From Mollicutes bacterium (GTDB lineage: Bacteria > Bacillota_I > Bacilli_A > RF39 > UBA660), in the NCBI GenBank assembly GCA_012513875.1, contig JAAZBI010000066.1, positions 1 through 15,521 of the forward strand: a stretch of 15,521 bases of DNA, given 5' to 3'. The notes beneath the pieces were generated by a model. The model saw only the letters and a program-made list of their open reading frames with translations. It was not told the origin of the DNA and searched no databases. Positions 7,376 to 13,805 of this stretch are shown here, in pieces. Every line of letters starts with the position of its first letter. The first letter of the stretch is position 1. The position numbers and the translations under genes were made by a program.

Positions 7376-7392
7376 AACTTTACACTTTAATC

Positions 7393-7421
7393 TTTATCTC
7401 TTTTTTATATTATGATATAAT
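7393..7421 (+). promoter_or_regulatory. Promoter of the lipoprotein-to-ytxH operon
   Basis: A perfect TATAAT (7416-7421) with TG at 7413-7414, and a weak -35 candidate TTTATC (7393-7398) at 17 bases. The string TATGATATAATnAAAT is the same as at the RNase J promoter (13763-13777). No terminator separates this site from trmB, so some readthrough is possible. Confidence 0.7.
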
Positions 7422-7443
7422 CAAATCAGAGTAGGTGTGCTAC

Positions 7444-8118
7444 ATGAAAAAGATATTTACGCTACTATTTATTTGTTTATTTATATTTACGGGATGTAAT
7501 ATTAAACAAATTAGTAATAAGAATATTAATAGTGTTATTGATAGTGTTTTAAGAGAAAAAATAAATTTAAGCAATCAAATATCTCGAGGTTATAAATATT
7601 ATGCACCTCGAGGAATGAGAGTAATCGATAATAAAGAGTATAATGAGATTTTAACTACTCAAAATGAAGAATATTATTTCTATATTGATGTTATATCTTA
7701 TAAATATCAAAAAGATGTCATTTATCCAGAAGAAGATGAAGTTTACTATTATAAAAAATTTAAATATTATAAAAATTCTGGATATGTTTTAATCAAAAAA
7801 AATATAGAGTCTTATTATTTAGAGATTTATTATAATTATGCTCGTGTATTTAGTGTTGTAAATAAAGAGAATATTGTCTCAGCTGTTATAAATTCTTGTT
7901 ATTTATTAAACAGTTTAGAATATAATCAAAAATTAATTAAGACAATTGATGATGAAGATGAAGAGAAATTAAAATCAGAAAAATTTAAATTATTTGAAAC
8001 TACTCAAGAATCTAATTTTATTGATTATATTAAAGAATATGATCAATATGAAGAAGAGATAGATGAATCATTAATTATTAAAGAAACAAATCTTGAAGAA
8101 GATTTAAATATTCAATAG
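7444..8118 (+). CDS. Lipoprotein of unknown function
   Basis: A 224-residue protein with signal MKKIFTLLFICLFIFTGC; the lipobox FTGC puts the acylated Cys at residue 18. The mature domain is very rich in Tyr, Lys, Glu and Asn, with a strand-rich central part (YYFYIDVISY; EVYYYKKFKYY) and a strongly acidic C-terminal third that looks disordered. The APRGMRVIDN segment and Tyr-rich strands recall uncharacterised lipoproteins of Erysipelotrichia-like bacteria, but I cannot name a family. I chose ATG 7444 because AGGTG (7433-7437) is six bases upstream; a GTG at 7435 lies inside that ribosome binding site. It is the first gene of a four-gene operon and its TAG stop is part of the next gene's ribosome binding site. 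Confidence 0.85.
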   Translation: MKKIFTLLFICLFIFTGCNIKQISNKNINSVIDSVLREKINLSNQISRGYKYYAPRGMRVIDNKEYNEILTTQNEEYYFYIDVISYKYQKDVIYPEEDEVYYYKKFKYYKNSGYVLIKKNIESYYLEIYYNYARVFSVVNKENIVSAVINSCYLLNSLEYNQKLIKTIDDEDEEKLKSEKFKLFETTQESNFIDYIKEYDQYEEEIDESLIIKETNLEEDLNIQ

Positions 8119-8127
8119 GAGGATATT

Positions 8128-8820
8128 ATGAAGTTGTTTGATAAATTAAAAGATATGTTTTATGATGATGTGAATGAAGAAAAAGAAGAAAGAGAAGTTT
8201 TAACTTCTTATGAAGAACCCATTAAAGAAGAGAAACAAGAAAAAGAAGAAGCAAAGGAATTAACAGAAAAAGAAATATATAAATCAGAACCCACTTTTAA
8301 ATTTCCAGTCTTTTTCGATGAAGATTTTCAAGAAAAAACGATCGTTTCAAAACCGTCATTAACAAAGAAAGATTATTCAATAACATCTCGCAATCCAGAA
8401 AAGAAAAAGTTTAAATTATCACCAATTATTTCTCCTGTTTATGGGGTAATTAGTGAAACAGTAGCTGAGGAAAAATCTTCTAATGTTACTTTAGATGATT
8501 TATACCAAAGACAATCAAGAAACGAAGAAGTTAATCTTGATGATGTTTTTGATAAAGTTACAGAAAAAAAGAAAGTGGAAATTGAAATTGAAACAGAAAC
8601 GACTTATCATAACGATGAAAAAAAAATCACTATTAAAGAAGAACCTGTTGAAATAGATTTTTTTGCAGATGATAAAGAAGTTGGAAGTAGAGTAGAAAAA
8701 GCTAAAGAAGATGTAAATGAAAGTTTGAAAAATATAGATGCATTATTAGAAAACACTGATGAAGATAATTTTTATGATTTAGTAGATAAAATGTATAAAG
8801 AAGAAGGTGAAGAAGAATAA
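8128..8820 (+). CDS. Acidic linker-like protein, possibly an SftA N-terminal remnant
   Basis: A 230-residue, highly charged, mostly disordered-looking protein without signal peptide. Residues 1-12 (MKLFDKLKDMFY) could form an amphipathic membrane-binding helix. Glu/Lys-rich tracts follow, then two islands: FKFPVFFDED (57-66) and KFKLSPIISPVYGVI (94-108). Short repeats TLDDLY (121-126) and NLDDVF (136-141) and a C-terminal helix (about 186-228) follow. From memory, the N-terminal region of Bacillus SftA/YtpS DNA translocases carries similar islands (FRFP... and PSPIYGF-like) and ytpS lies upstream of ytxG. No FtsK motor is present here. The ribosome binding site TAGGAGGAT overlaps the previous stop; the stop overlaps the next ATG by one base. 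The protein is real; the relationship to SftA is a hypothesis. Confidence 0.8.
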   Translation: MKLFDKLKDMFYDDVNEEKEEREVLTSYEEPIKEEKQEKEEAKELTEKEIYKSEPTFKFPVFFDEDFQEKTIVSKPSLTKKDYSITSRNPEKKKFKLSPIISPVYGVISETVAEEKSSNVTLDDLYQRQSRNEEVNLDDVFDKVTEKKKVEIEIETETTYHNDEKKITIKEEPVEIDFFADDKEVGSRVEKAKEDVNESLKNIDALLENTDEDNFYDLVDKMYKEEGEEE

Positions 8821-9110
8821 TGGATATTTTGTTGAATCAGGTTTTACCAATTACTTTATATGTCTTAGGAAGTGCTTTGTTATTTGTTTTAATTTTATTA
8901 GTAATTAGATTAATCAAAGTAATGAAAATAACTGAAGAAGTAATAAAAGATGTAGACGGTAAAGTAAAATCATTAAATGGAGTTTTTCATATTATAGACA
9001 TTACAACTGATAAATTATCAGGATTAACTGATAAACTAGTTGATGGTATTGGTTCTTTAATTTTAAAAATATTTAAAAAAAAGAAAGAGGAGAAGGAAGA
9101 AAATGAGTAA
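8820..9110 (+). CDS. DUF948-like (YtxG-type) single-pass membrane protein
   Basis: A 96-residue protein with one N-terminal transmembrane helix (about 7-32), a segment resembling DUF948 proteins (MKITEEVIKDVDGKVKSLNG, 35-54, then repeated helical turns DKLSGLTDKLVDGIG), and a charged KKKKEEKEENE tail. It is probably membrane-anchored with a cytoplasmic coiled coil. It overlaps its upstream neighbour by one base (TAATG) and the next gene by eight, so translational coupling is likely. The pair DUF948 protein plus YtxH is the Bacillus ytxG-ytxH arrangement, a general-stress and envelope-related pair of unclear function. The family call rests on layout, length and context more than on sequence. 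Confidence 0.8.
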   Translation: MDILLNQVLPITLYVLGSALLFVLILLVIRLIKVMKITEEVIKDVDGKVKSLNGVFHIIDITTDKLSGLTDKLVDGIGSLILKIFKKKKEEKEENE

Positions 9111-9495
9111 AAATAAAGGAAAATTTATCTTAGGAGCTGCTATAGGAGCTGCAATTGGTATGTTGTTTGCACCAAAGAGTGGTAAAGAAAATAGAAAAAT
9201 TGTTAAAGCTAAATTAGATGAATTAATTGAATCAGTTAAAGATTTAGATAAAGAAGATTTAAAAAACAAATTTAATCAAAAAATTGATGATATTAAAAAA
9301 GAATTAGAAGATTTAGATAAAGAAAAAGCTGTTAAAATTGTTCAAGAAAAAACAAAAGAATTAGGTAAAAAAGCAGAAGATTTATATAAATTAGCTAAAG
9401 AAAAAGGAACTCCTGTTTTAGAAAAAACAGCGAAAAGTGTTTTGGAGAAAGTTAACGAATTAACAAAAAACGCTATAAAAAAATTAGATAAGTAA
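9103..9495 (+). CDS. ytxH: YtxH family protein
   Basis: A 130-residue protein. It has the YtxH signature near its N terminus: a short Gly/Ala-rich hydrophobic segment FILGAAIGAAIGMLFAPKSG (8-27) ending in the conserved APKSGKExR box. The rest is a long Lys/Glu-rich helix with a marked heptad-like LDKE/DLDK pattern (about 34-130). YtxH proteins are stress-associated in Bacillus, with no established biochemical role; the LEA-like repeat character suggests a protective or membrane-surface function (inference). The start ATG lies inside the upstream gene's last codons behind GGAGAAGGA. A hairpin follows the stop, so it is probably the last gene of the operon. Confidence 0.9.
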   Translation: MSKNKGKFILGAAIGAAIGMLFAPKSGKENRKIVKAKLDELIESVKDLDKEDLKNKFNQKIDDIKKELEDLDKEKAVKIVQEKTKELGKKAEDLYKLAKEKGTPVLEKTAKSVLEKVNELTKNAIKKLDK

Positions 9496-9504
9496 TTTGT
9501 TTAT

Positions 9505-9535
9505 AAATAATTCGTCTTTTAAGACGAATTATTTT
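9505..9535 (+). terminator. Hairpin between ytxH and tyrS
   Basis: A 13-bp perfect stem AATAATTCGTCTT (9506-9518) / AAGACGAATTATT (9521-9533). The two-base gap means the real loop will open the innermost pairs. The T tail is short (ATTTTG), so it is a moderate terminator or a partial attenuator before tyrS. It is nearly symmetrical, and it ends only 18 bases before the tyrS start. There is no T-box. Confidence 0.6.
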
Positions 9536-9550
9536 GTATAGGAGGACAAG

Positions 9551-10813
9551 ATGAATTTATATGAAGAACTAATATATAGAGGATTAATAAAAGATGTCAG
9601 TAACGAAGATATAGCTAAAGATTTATTAAACAATAAAAAATCAACTTTTTATTGTGGTTTTGATCCAACTGCTGATTCTTTACATGTTGGGCATTTAGTT
9701 CAAATTATTAGAGCACTTTTAATGCAAAAACACGGTCATAAACCAATTGTTTTAGTTGGAGGAGCAACTGGTTTAATTGGAGATCCGAGTGGTAAAAAAA
9801 CGGAACGACAATTATTAACTTTAGATAAATCTTTAGAGAATGCAGAAAGTATTAAAAAACAATTAGAGAAATATTTGGATTTTGATGGTGATAATGGAAC
9901 TATTTTAGTTAATAACTATGATTGGATTTCAAAAATTAATATGATTGAATTTTTAAGAGATTATGGTAAGAATTTTAGTATTAATTATATGTTAGCGAAA
10001 GAATCGGTTGCATCAAGAATTGATAACGGAATATCATATACAGAATTTTCTTATATGCTTATTCAAGCAATTGATTTTTTACATTTATATAAAAAATATG
10101 ATTGTAATATTCAATTTGGTGGTTCAGAACAATGGGGTAATATTACTGCCGGATTAGAATTGATTAGAAAAACTTGTAACGATGATTTACCTGTTCTTGG
10201 TTTAAGTTCTCCATTATTAGTTAAAGCAGATGGTTCAAAATTTGGTAAAACTGGAACAGAAACTTTATGGATAGATATCAATAAAACATCAGCTTATGCT
10301 ATTTATCAATATTTTTTAAACACTTCAGATGATGAAGTCATTTCTTTTTTAAAAATGTTAACTTTATTAGATAAAGAAACAATCGAGAAGTTAGAACAAG
10401 AAGTTTTAATTAATCCTGAAAAAAGAGCAGCTCAAAAAGAGTTAGCAAAAGAAATAATTATCTTTTTACATGGTGAAAAAGAATATAAAAAGGTAGAAAA
10501 GATAACAAATTGTCTTTTTATAGGTACAGTTCTTGCTTTGAGTGAAGAAGAAATAGAAATAGCTTTTTCTGATGTCCCTTCTTCAGAAATAGATCAAGAT
10601 TTAAATATAGTTGATTTGTTAGTAGAATCAAATGTTACTAAATCAAAAAGAGAAGCTAGAGAATTAATAACTTCTAATGCTATCACAGTAAATGATAAAA
10701 TAATAAATGATTTAGAATATATTGTATCAGTTAAAGAGGCTTTATATAATAAATATACAATTATTCGTCGTGGTAAGAAAAAATTTTATTTAATTAAACA
10801 CAAAAAAAGATGA
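9551..10813 (+). CDS. tyrS: Tyrosyl-tRNA synthetase
   Basis: This class I synthetase charges tRNA-Tyr. The 420-residue protein has YCGFDPTADSLHVGHL (34-49) with the HIGH motif as HVGH (45-48), GGATGLIGDPSGK (70-82), the Tyr-binding YTEFSYMLIQA (163-173), QFGGSEQWGN (188-197) and the KMSKS-equivalent KFGKT (230-234), the usual form in TyrS type 1. A C-terminal S4-like RNA-binding domain begins near 350 (SKREARELI). It starts at ATG 9551 behind TAGGAGG. No promoter is clear in the 55-base gap, so it probably depends on readthrough from the ytxH operon or a weak local start. It ends in TGA inside a strong terminator and converges on the minus-strand genes, as tyrS and rpsD do in Bacillus. Confidence 0.97.
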   Translation: MNLYEELIYRGLIKDVSNEDIAKDLLNNKKSTFYCGFDPTADSLHVGHLVQIIRALLMQKHGHKPIVLVGGATGLIGDPSGKKTERQLLTLDKSLENAESIKKQLEKYLDFDGDNGTILVNNYDWISKINMIEFLRDYGKNFSINYMLAKESVASRIDNGISYTEFSYMLIQAIDFLHLYKKYDCNIQFGGSEQWGNITAGLELIRKTCNDDLPVLGLSSPLLVKADGSKFGKTGTETLWIDINKTSAYAIYQYFLNTSDDEVISFLKMLTLLDKETIEKLEQEVLINPEKRAAQKELAKEIIIFLHGEKEYKKVEKITNCLFIGTVLALSEEEIEIAFSDVPSSEIDQDLNIVDLLVESNVTKSKREARELITSNAITVNDKIINDLEYIVSVKEALYNKYTIIRRGKKKFYLIKHKKR

Positions 10814-10833
10814 TATTTACATCATCTTTTTTT
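10802..10833. terminator. Bidirectional terminator between tyrS and the 67-codon gene
   Basis: A perfect 13-bp stem of seven A plus GATGAT (10802-10814), loop ATTTAC, and ATCATC plus seven T (10821-10833). The tyrS stop (10811-10813) and preceding Lys-Lys-Arg codons lie in the left arm. On the minus strand the same stem ends in seven T and serves the gene at 10845-11048, whose stop is 11 bases away. Confidence 0.9.
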
Positions 10834-10844
10834 ATTAATAGAGA

Positions 10845-11048
10845 TTATTTTCTTTTAGATAAAACTAATTTTTGATTATTATTAAATCTTGAAATAGTTT
10901 CTTTATATGTATCAATTACAATATTTAAGAAATTATTCATTTTATGTAATAATAACTCTTTAATCTCTAATATTCTTAATTCAAGTTTTAGGTTACGATG
11001 TTCTTTTTTTACGATTCTGTCTAATTCTTGAATTTGTTTTAGACTCAT
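10845..11048 (-). CDS. Small basic helical protein of unknown function
   Basis: A 67-residue protein beginning MSLKQIQELDRIVKKEHR, entirely helix-forming, basic, with no cysteine, signal or membrane segment; the C terminus is Lys/Asn-rich (FNNNQKLVLSKRK). I do not recognise it. I take ATG 11048 because AGGAGG lies ten bases upstream; the open frame extends further upstream but would read through the leader, the promoter and the rpsD terminator. It has a very strong promoter (TTGACA, extended -10) and two-sided insulation by terminators, so it is a separate, probably well-expressed gene. Candidate roles for such a protein include nucleic-acid or ribosome binding, but nothing here shows it. Confidence 0.75.
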   Translation of the reverse strand: MSLKQIQELDRIVKKEHRNLKLELRILEIKELLLHKMNNFLNIVIDTYKETISRFNNNQKLVLSKRK

Positions 11049-11064
11049 TTTGTATAATCCTCCT

Positions 11065-11085
11065 GCGCCCACTTTTTGTGCGTGC
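11065..11085 (-). other. GC-rich imperfect hairpin at the 5' end of a short leader
   Basis: On the minus strand GCACGCAC, AAAAA, GTGGGCGC: arms that pair at six of eight positions around a five-A loop, directly followed by AGGAGG. From the promoter position the transcript should begin at about 11085, so the hairpin would be the first structure in the RNA. It is the most GC-rich short patch I notice in the window. Confidence 0.45.
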
Positions 11086-11091
11086 TTCAAT

Positions 11092-11120
11092 AATATAACA
11101 CAAAACAAAAAAAATGTCAA
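11092..11120 (-). promoter_or_regulatory. Strong promoter of the 67-codon gene
   Basis: Read on the minus strand: consensus TTGACA (11120-11115), 17-base spacer, TATATT (11097-11092) with TG one base upstream. The -35 box shares its first two T with the T tract of the rpsD terminator. Confidence 0.85.
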
Positions 11121-11145
11121 AAAAATAAGAGCAACGCTCTTATTT
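11119..11145 (-). terminator. Terminator of rpsD
   Basis: On the minus strand AAATAAGAGC (11145-11136), loop GTT, GCTCTTATTT (11132-11123), running into a seven-T tract to 11119. The rpsD stop codon (11142-11140) is inside the left arm. Confidence 0.9.
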
Positions 11146-11742
11146 ACTATAGAATTCAACAACTAATAATTCATTAATATCAGCAGTTAATTCATTTCTT
11201 TCAGGATATCTAACGAATGTTCCTGATAATTTATTTTTATCAAAAGTAACATATTCAACTAATTTAATAACCTTATCTAAAGATTCTTTAATAGCTTTAT
11301 GATCATTTGAATTTTCTTTAACACTAATTACATCTCCAGGTTTAACTGAATATGAAGGAATGTTAACTTTATTATTATTAACAAGAATATGTCCATGATT
11401 AACGACTTGACGAGCAGCAGCTCTTGTAGAGGCTATACCCATACGATAAACAACGTTATCTAATCTTGCTTCTAATAATTTTAAGAAGTTTTCACCATGT
11501 TGTCCTTTCATTTTTCCAGCTAAGTCAAAAGTTCTTCTTAATTGTCTTTCATTTAAACCATAAGTAAATCTAATTTTTTGTTTTTCATTTAATTGAATAC
11601 CATAATTAGATAATTTTCTTTTTCTTGCATTACCATGTTGTCCTGGTTTATATGGTCTCTTTAAAAGTTCTTTTCCATTTTCTAGAATAGAAATACCAAC
11701 ACGACGAGCTCTTTTATATATAGAACCTGTATATCTTGACAT
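11140..11742 (-). CDS. rpsD: 30S ribosomal protein S4
   Basis: S4 is a primary 16S rRNA-binding protein that nucleates 30S assembly. The 200-residue product begins MSRYTGSIYKRARRVGIS, contains the family segment KRPYKPGQHGNARKRKLSNY and YGLNERQLRR, and has the S4 RNA-binding domain (LEARLDNVVYRMGIASTRAAARQVVNHGHILVNN). It lacks the N-terminal zinc cysteines, so it is the Cys-minus form as in Bacillus. ATG 11742 with GGAGG six bases upstream is clearly the start; an upstream in-frame extension has no family match. It is monocistronic, with a near-consensus promoter, a leader of about 160 bases and a strong terminator. Bacillus S4 represses its own synthesis through its leader, and the layout here would suit that. 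Confidence 0.97.
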   Translation of the reverse strand: MSRYTGSIYKRARRVGISILENGKELLKRPYKPGQHGNARKRKLSNYGIQLNEKQKIRFTYGLNERQLRRTFDLAGKMKGQHGENFLKLLEARLDNVVYRMGIASTRAAARQVVNHGHILVNNNKVNIPSYSVKPGDVISVKENSNDHKAIKESLDKVIKLVEYVTFDKNKLSGTFVRYPERNELTADINELLVVEFYSK

Positions 11743-11904
11743 GATTTTCCTCCTTTCTTTGTTATTGTTTAACAAAGAAACTGCTATTTACTATTTATCA
11801 GGGTGTATTCTTTCAATATTTTCATTAGGTAGTCACTAACTACTTATAATACCTTAATAAAAATACATTTAATAAATCTAAATAAAAACTACTTCCGTGT
11901 AAAC
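11743..11904 (-). promoter_or_regulatory. Structured rpsD leader, candidate S4 autoregulatory element
   Basis: About 160 untranslated bases lie between the predicted start of transcription (near 11904) and the rpsD ATG, far longer than other leaders here. Two structures are visible on the minus strand. (1) GTAGT-TAGTG-ACTAC (11843-11829), overlapping an alternative outer pairing ATTAAGGT (11858-11851) with ACCTAAT (11830-11824); the two cannot fully form together. (2) A perfect 10-bp stem TTTCTTTGTT / AACAAAGAAA (11780-11754) with a seven-base loop that ends immediately before GGAGG (11753-11749). S4 autoregulation through the rpsD leader is known in Bacillus subtilis; whether this RNA binds S4 is inference. 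Confidence 0.6.
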
Positions 11905-11910
11905 ATAAAC

Positions 11911-11939
11911 ATTATATTTTATATGCTTAGATAAGTCAA
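11911..11939 (-). promoter_or_regulatory. Strong promoter of rpsD
   Basis: Read on the minus strand: TTGACT (11939-11934), 17-base spacer, TATAAT (11916-11911). It lacks the TG extension that the weaker -35 promoters in this window have. Confidence 0.88.
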
Positions 11940-11976
11940 GAAAAACAAGAAAACAGTAGTATTTATTCTCTTTTTT

Positions 11977-11985
11977 TGATATTAT
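11977..11985 (+). promoter_or_regulatory. Possible extended -10 promoter of ezrA
   Basis: TGATATTAT: a TG extension and TATTAT hexamer (11980-11985), with no convincing -35. It is divergent from the rpsD promoter with about 40 bases between them. Its position suits a short leader to the ATG at 12008. Confidence 0.45.
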
Positions 11986-12007
11986 TAATATAGTAGGAGT
12001 GATTGTA

Positions 12008-13726
12008 ATGAATAATATTTCTTTTGAATTAATTACTTATTATTTGATTTCAGTAATATTTATTGTTGCTATTTTAAATATTATTCAATATGTTAGAACA
12101 AATACTTATAAAAACAAAATATCTGAATTTGAATTCGAAAAAAATAAAGTCATTGGGGCGCCAATAATTACCGAGTTATCAAAAGTAGAGTTGTTAGCAA
12201 AAAATGAAACAATTGAGAACAGAGTTCAAGGTTGGCAAGATAGATTTGATTTAATTAAAAATAATGAAATAGTCAAAATAAATGATTTACTATTAGAAGC
12301 CGACTTTTTATTAGAAGGTAAAAATTATCGTGATTTGATTAAAAAGTTTTCAACAATTGAAATGAAATTATATGAAACAAAGAGTAGAATTAATCATATT
12401 TTAGATGAAATTAAAGAAATAACTTTAAGTGAAGAAAAAAATCGCCAAATTCTAACTGATTTGAAGTCTAAATATCGTGATTTATTACAAAAATTTATTT
12501 CTTCTAAAGAAGAATATGGAGAAGTAATTGAACCATTAGAATTGCAATTTGAAAATATTGAAAGAAGATTTCAAGATTTTGAAACAGCTATGGAAGCTAA
12601 TGATTATGATGAAATAAGCTATATAATTCGCGCTATTGATGAGATGTTAAAACATATGGAAATTATTATCGAAGAAATTCCAACTATTTTGTTGACGATT
12701 AACATGATTATTCCTAAAAGAATCTCAGAAATTAAGGAGACTTATCAAAAATTAGTAGATTCCGATTATCAATTAGGGTTTTTAAATGTTGAATATAATA
12801 TCGATGAAATTAATAAAAAATTAAGCGACATTAAAGATCATGTTAAAGTTTTAAATTTAGAAAATGTCTTACTAGATATAAAGACTTTTGTTGAGTACTT
12901 TGATAATTTATTTAATGATTTTGATGAAGAAAAACAAGCTAAAAAGAATTATGAAGACATGAATTTTTCTTTTAAAGAAAAAATTAAAAGAGTAAATAAA
13001 CTATTAGAAGATTTTTATAGTGGTTTAGATTTATTAAAATCTAAATATACTTTATCTGAAAAAGATATAAATTATGTTAATGAATTAAAAGAAGATTTTA
13101 ATAAAGTTTCTGACGATTATAAATCATTAATTGATACTACTAAAACTAAAGTTTTTCCATATTCTAAATTATTTCAAGAGTTGGAAGGTCTTTCTTTAGC
13201 ATTAATAGGTATTGAAGAAAGAGTAGAAAGTATTATATCTTCATTAGGAAGTATGAAAAACGATGAAAAAAGAGCTAAAGAACAATTGGCTGATATCAAA
13301 GAATTTCTAATGCGATCTAAAAAAACAATTCGAACTTATAAATTACCTAGTATTCCTAATTCATATTATATAGAATTAAAAGATGTTATTGCAGCTATCA
13401 AAGAAGTAGAAAAAGAATTAGATAAGAAACCAATCAATATTGATGTTCTAAACACTAGAGTAGATACAGCTCGTGATTTAGTTTTAAAACTATATAATAA
13501 TACTAAAGAAACAGTAAAAACGACAATTTTAGCAGAGATGGCTATTGTTTATGGTAATCGTTATAAAAGTTCAAAATTAAAAGTTGAAGAAACATTAAAT
13601 AAAGCCGAAATATATTTTAGTAAAGGTGAATATAAAAAAACTTTAGAAATGACAATTAATGTTATCGATATGGTTGAGCCAGGTTTTTATCGTAATTTAT
13701 TATCATTATATGAAAATTATAATTAG
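12008..13726 (+). CDS. ezrA: Septation ring formation regulator EzrA
   Basis: EzrA is a membrane-anchored spectrin-like protein that binds FtsZ, limits extra Z rings and helps organise division. The 572-residue product (Bacillus form about 562) has an N-terminal outside-in transmembrane helix (about 7-28), then EFEKNKVIGAPIITELSKVE (42-61), the family region after the anchor, and long coiled coils to the end. The C-terminal patch AIVYGNRYKSSK (512-523) corresponds to the QNR patch; Asn-Arg are kept (517-518) but the expected Gln appears to be Val. I prefer ATG 12008 (AGGAG eight bases upstream) over the GTG at 11999, which overlaps that ribosome binding site. An ezrA gene near rpsD and tyrS is the Bacillus order. 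The gene ends at its own hairpin. Confidence 0.9.
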   Translation: MNNISFELITYYLISVIFIVAILNIIQYVRTNTYKNKISEFEFEKNKVIGAPIITELSKVELLAKNETIENRVQGWQDRFDLIKNNEIVKINDLLLEADFLLEGKNYRDLIKKFSTIEMKLYETKSRINHILDEIKEITLSEEKNRQILTDLKSKYRDLLQKFISSKEEYGEVIEPLELQFENIERRFQDFETAMEANDYDEISYIIRAIDEMLKHMEIIIEEIPTILLTINMIIPKRISEIKETYQKLVDSDYQLGFLNVEYNIDEINKKLSDIKDHVKVLNLENVLLDIKTFVEYFDNLFNDFDEEKQAKKNYEDMNFSFKEKIKRVNKLLEDFYSGLDLLKSKYTLSEKDINYVNELKEDFNKVSDDYKSLIDTTKTKVFPYSKLFQELEGLSLALIGIEERVESIISSLGSMKNDEKRAKEQLADIKEFLMRSKKTIRTYKLPSIPNSYYIELKDVIAAIKEVEKELDKKPINIDVLNTRVDTARDLVLKLYNNTKETVKTTILAEMAIVYGNRYKSSKLKVEETLNKAEIYFSKGEYKKTLEMTINVIDMVEPGFYRNLLSLYENYN

Positions 13727-13744
13727 AAGCTTTGCTTCTTTTTT
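13725..13744 (+). terminator. Terminator after ezrA
   Basis: Short stem AGAAGC, loop TTT, GCTTCT, followed by a T run to 13744. It starts inside the TAG stop. The stem is only six pairs, but G-C pairs next to the loop and the T run are typical of an intrinsic terminator. Confidence 0.75.
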
Positions 13745-13773
13745 GTTACATTTCTAATATATTATGATATAAT
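13745..13773 (+). promoter_or_regulatory. Promoter of the RNase J gene
   Basis: GTTACA (13745-13750), 17-base spacer, perfect TATAAT (13768-13773) with TG at 13765-13766. A strong AAAGGAGG ribosome binding site follows at 13793-13800. Confidence 0.75.
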
Positions 13774-13805
13774 GAAATAGCTGTATTTTTAGAAAGGAGG
13801 ACAAA

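Noticed and set aside
8160..8290. Glu/Lys-rich stretch as a possible tandem DNA repeat
   Set aside because: The GAAGAAAAAG-like runs vary in unit and phase and are explained by acidic codons; I see no fixed repeat unit.
9063..9269. Minus-strand frame coding a hydrophobic, Phe/Leu-rich peptide opposite ytxH
   Set aside because: Its hydrophobicity comes from reading the Lys/Glu/Ala-rich ytxH codons backwards; no start signals support it.
9496..9550. Possible T-box leader upstream of tyrS
   Set aside because: The gap is only 55 bases and holds a single hairpin; a T-box leader needs well over 100 bases and its conserved motifs are not there.
11049..11162. Upstream extension of the 67-codon gene giving a hydrophobic, signal-like N terminus
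   Set aside because: It would be translated across the rpsD terminator, the gene's own promoter and its leader; the strong AGGAGG lies before the ATG at 11048.
11743..11775. Eleven-residue N-terminal extension of S4
   Set aside because: It has no match to the S4 family, and the ATG at 11742 has GGAGG at ideal spacing and begins with the conserved SRYTG.
11820..11860. Hairpin in the rpsD leader as a possible intrinsic terminator or attenuator
   Set aside because: No T run follows it on the minus strand, so it is more likely a protein-binding or translational element than a transcription terminator.
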